Shown here: positions 59,146 to 64,000 of the stretch, one piece after another | Layout: each line of letters starts with the position of its first letter | Position numbering within the stretch: the first letter of the stretch is position 1 | Source: JAXLYE01 sp046351595 | GTDB taxonomy: Bacteria > Myxococcota_A > Polyangia > Palsa-1104 > JAEUJZ01 | DNA length: 64,000 nt | NCBI GenBank assembly: GCA_046351595.1 | Contig: JAXLYE010000003.1 | Location: 744,001 to 808,000 of the forward strand | Direction of reading: 5' to 3' | Notes under the pieces: generated by a model | What the model was told of the DNA's origin: nothing | Database searches by the model: none | What the model saw: only the letters and a program-made list of their open reading frames with translations | Position numbers and translations under genes: made by a program

Positions 59146-59916
59146 TCAGGCGCTCAGCCAGCCGCAGCGCCTGGCGAAGCGGAGCACCTCGGCGCGCGTG
59201 CACAGGCCGAGCGTGCGCAGCGCCTGATCCGCCAGCGCCTCCACCTCGGTCGCATCGAGGCCGAGCTCCCGCGCGATCTGCCGGTGCGTCTGACCGGCGG
59301 CCAAAAGCCGCAGGATCTGGATCTCCCGCTCGCTGAGCCGCTCGGTGCCGGGCGCGGTGCCGGGTCGTGACGGCGAGGCCGCCGCGGGCGCGGGCGGCGG
59401 CTGCGCACCCGCGACCTCGCGCAGCTTTTTTACGAGCACGCTGCCGACCTGGCGCTTGACCACGTAACCGGCGGCCCCCGCCGCGCGCATGTGGTCGACG
59501 TAGCCCTGCTCCTCGTGCGCCGACAGCGCCAGGATGCGCGCCGGCGTCCCGGCCGTCCGCAGCGCCGTGGCCGCGGCGAAGCCGGACATGTCGGGCAGCG
59601 AGATGTCGAGCAGGATCACGTCGGGCACAAGCTCCGCCGCCAGCCGCAGCAGGGTCGCGCCGTCGGGCGCCTCGCCGACGAGCTCCAGGTCGGGCTCGGC
59701 GTCGATCAGCAGCCGCAGCGCGCTGCGCACGCCCTCGTGGTCATCGCACACGAGCACGCGGATCCGCACCGCGCGCACCCCGTCAGCGCCGCGGGACGCC
59801 ACGCTCGGTGCCTCCTCTGCTGCCGGCAGGCTGCATGTGATGTTGGGTGCCGCCGATGCAGAGAGCTCGCCAGCGACAGCGCACGGGGCAGCAGACGGGT
59901 CCTGGGTCGCTGGCAT
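59146..59916 (-). CDS. NarL/LuxR-type response regulator
   Basis: A 256-residue regulator. Receiver residues are DD at 58-59 (VLVCDDHEG), the phospho-acceptor D104 in DVILLDISLPDMSGF and K154. A LuxR-type helix-turn-helix follows at about 192-240 (LSEREIQILRLLAAGQTHRQ). The first 48 residues are a low-complexity extension; an internal start just before VRIRVLVCDD is an alternative. ATG at 59916 has GGAAGAG upstream. It converges on the histidine kinase gene with 81 bp between stops, and the matched classes make them a plausible pair. Confidence 0.85.
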   Translation of the reverse strand: MPATQDPSAAPCAVAGELSASAAPNITCSLPAAEEAPSVASRGADGVRAVRIRVLVCDDHEGVRSALRLLIDAEPDLELVGEAPDGATLLRLAAELVPDVILLDISLPDMSGFAAATALRTAGTPARILALSAHEEQGYVDHMRAAGAAGYVVKRQVGSVLVKKLREVAGAQPPPAPAAASPSRPGTAPGTERLSEREIQILRLLAAGQTHRQIARELGLDATEVEALADQALRTLGLCTRAEVLRFARRCGWLSA

Positions 59917-60121
59917 GGCTCTTCCGAACAGGGAGCCCGCTGGGGCGGCCGGCTTCCGGCAGGTACGGGCTCGGGGAGAATACTAGCGAATGAGAAGCTG
60001 CGGCGGTGCGCCAGAATGAACCGCTCGGTGCATCCGGCCCGCCTCAAGCTCAGCCGTCGAGGCGCAGCCGCCGGAGCCCATCACGACCCGGCCGGAGTCC
60101 CCGGCCGTGCTCCGCTTCCCG

Positions 60122-61324
60122 TTATTCCGCGAGTGCGCTCTGCGCCGCGGCTTGCGCGAACGCCTGACCGAGCAGCGACTGAAACAGCGAGTCCGACTCG
60201 TCCCGGGCCTGCTCGTATCGCCGGCTCTTTTTGTGGACGATGCGCGCGAGCTCGGCGAAGCGCCGCTGCAGCGACAGCGGCGGCACGCGCAGCTGCAGCG
60301 CGCGACAGACCGGCAGCGCCAGGTGCTTCACGGTCGAGCCCGCGCCGTGCGCCGCGAACTGCTCCTGCAGGTCCTGTCCCTGGAGCGCGTGGACCAGGTA
60401 CTCCGGCAGCAGCCGCTCCGGCTTGGGCCGATACAGGACGAGCCGCTGTCCGAGAAAGACCGGATCCTCGGTAAGGAGGATTCCGGCCTCTCCCACCGGG
60501 GCCTCACGCGTCAGGATGACGTCGCCGGGCCGCGGCACGCAGCGCCGATTCCAGGCCGCGAAGGTCTGTTGCGTAACGTACTTTGCGTCATCGAGGCGGA
60601 TCTGCCCGGAGCGGACATTCGTCGTCCGGATCATCTTGTAAGGCGTTACGGAGTCGACCGTCGGCGCGGTCTTGTTCACGCAGTCTACGATCCGGTCGCA
60701 CAGATCCTCTATGCGGACGGTCGGCCAGCCGCGGGGGTTCGTCACCGGGTCGCCGAACAGCTCCAGCGCCGCCGAGCGCAGCAGCTCACCGACGAGCGCG
60801 ACGGACTGCGCGCGCTTGCGGCGGATGGCGTCGGCGCGGTCGAGCAGGTCGGTGATGCGGCGCTGCTCCGAAAGCGGGGGGATGAGGAGGGGCAGCTCCT
60901 GGAACCGGTACTTGGGCAGGATGGATACGGTCGTCGACTTGCCCTGCGCGCGGAGGGTGCTCTCAAGAGAACGGAGATAATAGAATCCATACCGCGGGAA
61001 GACCTGCTTCGGGTCGAAGATCAGCGCATTGATCTGCTGGTTGGTGGCGAGGCGGCAGCCGGCAAACCCGGTCTTTCCGATCGAGCCGATGCAGCAGACC
61101 AGGACCGAGCCGGCCGGAACCAGCCGGGCGTGCGCCGCACCGGCGGCCGAGAGCGTCTTTCTTGCGCTCTCGATCGGCCGCGTGTCCCCGAGCTCGGCGG
61201 GGCCGACGAACGGAACCTCCCCTCCGTAATACTCGGGGCAGGAGGTGCTGGGCGTCGTGCCCGTCACCACCTCTGCGACCTCGGCCAGGCGCCGCGGCTG
61301 CAAGCGGCAGCGGGAGCGGCTCAC
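60122..61324 (-). CDS. hsdS: Type I restriction-modification specificity subunit HsdS
   Basis: A 400-residue specificity subunit with two target-recognition domains, each followed by a conserved helical spacer (LLIPPLSEQRRITDLLDRADAIRR and LRVPPLSLQRRFAELARIV). TRD1 begins near AEVAEVVTGTTPS and TRD2 near RIEDLCDRIVD. The start is GTG at 61324, overlapping the hsdM stop (GTGA). Together with HsdM it should methylate a bipartite target. The gene appears intact. No hsdR is adjacent on either side. Confidence 0.88.
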   Translation of the reverse strand: MSRSRCRLQPRRLAEVAEVVTGTTPSTSCPEYYGGEVPFVGPAELGDTRPIESARKTLSAAGAAHARLVPAGSVLVCCIGSIGKTGFAGCRLATNQQINALIFDPKQVFPRYGFYYLRSLESTLRAQGKSTTVSILPKYRFQELPLLIPPLSEQRRITDLLDRADAIRRKRAQSVALVGELLRSAALELFGDPVTNPRGWPTVRIEDLCDRIVDCVNKTAPTVDSVTPYKMIRTTNVRSGQIRLDDAKYVTQQTFAAWNRRCVPRPGDVILTREAPVGEAGILLTEDPVFLGQRLVLYRPKPERLLPEYLVHALQGQDLQEQFAAHGAGSTVKHLALPVCRALQLRVPPLSLQRRFAELARIVHKKSRRYEQARDESDSLFQSLLGQAFAQAAAQSALAE

Positions 61325-62886
61325 AAGCGCTCCTCCAGCTCGCGCAGATCGCGCGCGATCTCGGCTTCCAGGCTGCGCAGCCGCTCGAGGAGCTGCCGCG
61401 CCGGAGCGTACTTTACCGCCGCGTGCTTCGCCGCCTGGTAGCGGCCGATCGAGAGGTCATGCTCCTTCTCTTCGATCTCCCGCACCGGCACCATGAAGTG
61501 CCTGGCCGTGCGGTCCGTGTCGCTCTGGGGACTCCGGTTCTGCCACCGCAGCAGCGCGTCCGGGAGGTCGCTGTCCGGCACCGGCTCGCGCCTGTCATCC
61601 AGCGAATAACCGTCGGCGCCCACGTCGTAGAAGAGCACGTGGTCGGTCCTCCCGCCCTCGGTCAGTACCAAGATCGCCGTCGAGACCCCCGCGTACGGCT
61701 TGAACACGCCCGCAGGCAGCGAGATCACCGCCTGCAGCCGGTTCTCCTGCACCAGCACCTTGCGCAGCGCTCGGTGTGCCTTCGACGCTCCGAACAGCAC
61801 TCCGTCTGGGACGATCACCGCGCAGCGCCCGCCTTTTTTCAGCATGCGCAGGATCAGCGCCACGAACAAGAGCTCCGTCTTGCGCGTCTTCACCGCCCGC
61901 GTCAGCGCCGGGTGTACGTCGCCTTCGTCGAGGCTCCCCTTGAACGGCGGGTTCGCCAGGATGACGTCGAAGCCGCCGCTCGCCTGCCGCGGGAACCTCT
62001 CTGGGAAGGAGCCGGACAGCGTATCCGCGTAGTGGATGTCGGGGTTCTTGATGCCGTGCAGCATCAGGTTCATCGACGCGATGCGCAGCATGGTGGTGTC
62101 GAAGTCGAAGCCGTGGAACATTGCGTTCTGGATGTGGCGGCGGTGCGGCTCCAGCAGGTCGCCGCTGTAGATCGTCTCGCCGCCGTCACCGCGCAGGGCT
62201 GCTCCGGGCGAGGTGTACTTCTGTTGCAGATACTGCAGCGCGCCGACCAGGAATCCGGCCGTACCGCAGGCCGGGTCGCAGACGGTCTCGGTGGGCTTGG
62301 GCGCGAGCAGCTCGACCATGAAGCGGATGATGTGGCGCGGCGTCCGGAACTGGCCGTTGATGCCCGCGGTGGTCAGCTTGCTCAGCAGGTACTCATAGAG
62401 GTCGCCCTTGGCGTCGCCCTCGGTGATCGGCAGCCGGTCGATCAGGCTCACGGCCGAGGCCAACAGGCTCGGCTTCTGGATCACGAGCTGCGCGTCCTGC
62501 ATGGTCGCGCGGAACGGCGCTCCGCCGTCGAGGCGGCGGAGGTGCGGGAAGACCTCGTCGCGGACCACCCGCAGGAGCTCGGCCCCGTCGCGCTGCTTGA
62601 AGTTCCGCCAGCGCCGCGGATCGGCAGGGCCGGTGAAGCGACCGTGGAAGGGTCGCTTCGTGCGCTGCGCCTTGCGCTCCTCGGCCGACTCCTGCAGATC
62701 CAACAGCCGCGCGAACATCAGGAACGAGATCTGCTCGATCGCGGTCAGCGGGTTGGTGAGGCCGCCGGTCCAGAACTCGGTCCACAGCTTGTCGATGTCG
62801 CGCTGCGTGGATAAGAGACTCTGGGAGCTCTGGGAGCTCTGGGAGCTCTGGGAACCCTGGGAACTTTGGGAAGGCTGGGGGCGCAT
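61321..62886 (-). CDS. hsdM: Type I N6-adenine methyltransferase HsdM
   Basis: A 521-residue methyltransferase. SAM motif DPACGTAGF is at 204-212 and NPPF at 312-315. Other family marks are LWTEFWTGGLTNPLTAIEQISFLMF near the N-terminus (the HsdM N-terminal domain) and GQFRTPRHIIRFMVEL before motif I. ATG at 62886 is chosen as the first start compatible with the normal N-terminus. Residues 4-24 are a serine/glutamine repeat encoded by a 9-bp DNA repeat, not usual for the family. The stop overlaps the hsdS start. Confidence 0.88.
   Translation of the reverse strand: MRPQPSQSSQGSQSSQSSQSSQSLLSTQRDIDKLWTEFWTGGLTNPLTAIEQISFLMFARLLDLQESAEERKAQRTKRPFHGRFTGPADPRRWRNFKQRDGAELLRVVRDEVFPHLRRLDGGAPFRATMQDAQLVIQKPSLLASAVSLIDRLPITEGDAKGDLYEYLLSKLTTAGINGQFRTPRHIIRFMVELLAPKPTETVCDPACGTAGFLVGALQYLQQKYTSPGAALRGDGGETIYSGDLLEPHRRHIQNAMFHGFDFDTTMLRIASMNLMLHGIKNPDIHYADTLSGSFPERFPRQASGGFDVILANPPFKGSLDEGDVHPALTRAVKTRKTELLFVALILRMLKKGGRCAVIVPDGVLFGASKAHRALRKVLVQENRLQAVISLPAGVFKPYAGVSTAILVLTEGGRTDHVLFYDVGADGYSLDDRREPVPDSDLPDALLRWQNRSPQSDTDRTARHFMVPVREIEEKEHDLSIGRYQAAKHAAVKYAPARQLLERLRSLEAEIARDLRELEERL
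62821..62883 (-). repeat. Nine-bp tandem repeat encoding the HsdM N-terminus
   Basis: Seven 9-bp units run from 62821: three identical CTGGGAGCT, then CTGGGAACC, CTGGGAACT, TTGGGAAGG and CTGGGGGCG, ending at the hsdM start codon. In the protein they give repeated SQS-like triplets. Because each unit is three codons, gain or loss changes the tail length without shifting the frame. Confidence 0.8.
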
Positions 62887-63095
62887 GCGGCTTGGTCCGG
62901 CCCCGCAGGCTAGCAGGTCGGCGCGTGTCCGGTCTTTGGCAGGCGCACGGCGGGGACGATGCCGGCCGGTCGTGCGCGCGCCCGCGGAACGCCGCGTCGG
63001 CGCTCGCGATTTGCCGCCGCGCAACCATCTCCCCGTCGCTGCCGATCACTCCATAAGGACGCTGCGCGGACAGCAGCTGGCACCCCGGAGGCACG

Positions 63096-64000
63096 ATGGG
63101 CGTGTTCGACAGGATCAAGAAGGAGGTCTCGTCCTGGTTCTCCGACGAGAAGAAGGACGCAGGCGAGGCCCACGGCGCGCCGGCGCCGGCGCAGGCCCCG
63201 CAGCCGGGCGGTCCGGGCGGCGGCCCGACGCCGTTCGGCAACTACGTCGACGGTCCGCAGGGTGAGCGGGACAAGGCCAAGGCCGAGCGGGACAAGACCC
63301 GTGAGGCGCTGAACAAGCAGAACAACGGCGACAACCAGAGCACCCGGGCCACCATGATCGGGCGCGAGTACTTCGACCAGAAGTCCGCGCCGACCGTCGA
63401 TCCGTTCGAGTCGCTCGGCAAGCTCGAGACGAAGGAGGATCGGCTCAAGGCGCTCGGCAAGATCACGCAGAACACCGGCAGCGACCAGAGCGAGCATATG
63501 TGCGGTCCGGCCTCGCTGGTCGGCGCGATGATCTACGCGGACGGCGAGGCGGGCGTGAAGAAGCTCGTCGAGAAGCTCGAGGCGGCCAAGAAGGCCGAGG
63601 CGGCGGCCGAGAGGCAGGCGCAAAAGGGCAAGGGCAAGGGCAAGGGCAAGCAGGACGACGAGGATCCGGTGCTGGCGGGCATCAAGCAGAAGCTCGCGGA
63701 CAAGAAGGAGCTCGATCAGTCCGACGTCCACGCGCTGCAGGTCAGCCTGTACGAGCACCTGAAGAAGCAGGAGCAGAGCGACCCCGCGATCAAAGACAAG
63801 GACTCGGCCGGCGTCGATGGCAAGACCATCCAGGACTTCATCCAGGGCGACGAGGACATCAAGAAGTCGTTCCGCGACAAGCACATGAGCATCAACTTCA
63901 CCGACACCGACGGTGACAAGAAGCTCAATCACTTCGTCCTGGCGATCAACGATTCGGATCGGGCCAAGGCCGGCGACGTGACCCCGTTCAACACGGTGTA
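63096..64000 (+). CDS. Protein with C39/papain-like CGP motif, 3' end outside the window
   Basis: The frame is open from ATG 63096 (ribosome site GGAGG five bases upstream) to the end of the window, 301 residues. The N-terminal 50 residues are MGVFDRIKKEVSSW followed by a glycine/proline/alanine linker; no signal peptide is evident. A charged helical region follows. HMCGPASLVGAM places a cysteine at residue 136 in the CGP(A/T)S context of C39-like and other papain-fold cysteine peptidases, and NHFVLAIND at about 278-286 supplies the candidate histidine. Between them is a lysine/glycine-rich insertion (KGKGKGKGK). A secreted effector or toxin-like protease is possible, but the C-terminus is unseen. 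Confidence 0.55.
   Translation, partial: MGVFDRIKKEVSSWFSDEKKDAGEAHGAPAPAQAPQPGGPGGGPTPFGNYVDGPQGERDKAKAERDKTREALNKQNNGDNQSTRATMIGREYFDQKSAPTVDPFESLGKLETKEDRLKALGKITQNTGSDQSEHMCGPASLVGAMIYADGEAGVKKLVEKLEAAKKAEAAAERQAQKGKGKGKGKQDDEDPVLAGIKQKLADKKELDQSDVHALQVSLYEHLKKQEQSDPAIKDKDSAGVDGKTIQDFIQGDEDIKKSFRDKHMSINFTDTDGDKKLNHFVLAINDSDRAKAGDVTPFNTV

Overview
The window is a 64 kb piece of a GC-rich bacterial chromosome. Serine/threonine kinases with PEGA-type tails, TPR-plus-one-TM proteins, multi-PAS/GAF kinases and proline/alanine-rich extensions point to a myxobacterium-like deltaproteobacterium (Myxococcota). That is inference; no rRNA is present to test it. Much of the window is accessory DNA dominated by anti-phage genes, interleaved with ordinary housekeeping genes and several broken genes.

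Layout. 1-3515: a phospholipase D-fold protein (5' end outside the window) overlapping a SNF2-type helicase. 3520-7748 (minus): a coupled operon of a membrane-anchored HATPase-like protein, a POT/PTR peptide transporter, an EgtD-fold methyltransferase and a sigma-54-type AAA+ regulator, the last broken by a 0.2 kb element with IS21-like ends and by later frame damage. 7.9-10.8 kb: an unusual region with a small ribbon-helix-helix-like protein, two arrays of short periodic DNA repeats (about 10.5 bp and exactly 13 bp), and two paralogous zinc-ribbon proteins, one after each array. I regard this as the best candidate for an undescribed system.

10.86-37.58 kb (minus) is a BREX type 2 locus: an unknown first gene, pglW, pglX, then pglY, pglZ, brxD and brxHI. 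It is opened between pglX and pglY by about 8 kb holding two Septu-like ATPase/HNH pairs in divergent orientation, a nucleotidyltransferase/Rpn-like pseudogene, an unknown two-gene operon, a hypothetical gene and a 22-bp tandem repeat. The upstream edge of the island abuts a Ser/Thr kinase gene that has lost its N-terminal part.

38.6-45.2 kb (minus) is a Cus-type copper/silver efflux operon. 45.4-54.3 kb holds uvrA, a PDZ membrane protein, tRNA-Glu(CTC), a di-heme cytochrome c peroxidase, a Uup-like ABC-F ATPase, a lipoprotein and a TPR protein. 54.4-56.3 kb contains fused remnants of a Ser/Thr kinase and a histidine kinase. 56.5-59.9 kb is a convergent NarL-type histidine kinase and response regulator. 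60.1-62.9 kb carries type I hsdM and hsdS with no hsdR beside them. The window ends inside a gene for a protein with a C39/papain-like CGP motif.

Functionally the BREX genes should act as one phage-exclusion system (PglX modification, PglW kinase, PglY/BrxD ATPases, PglZ, BrxHI helicase). The Septu pairs and the unknown modules probably add independent layers of defence. All functions are read from motifs and gene order; no database search was possible.
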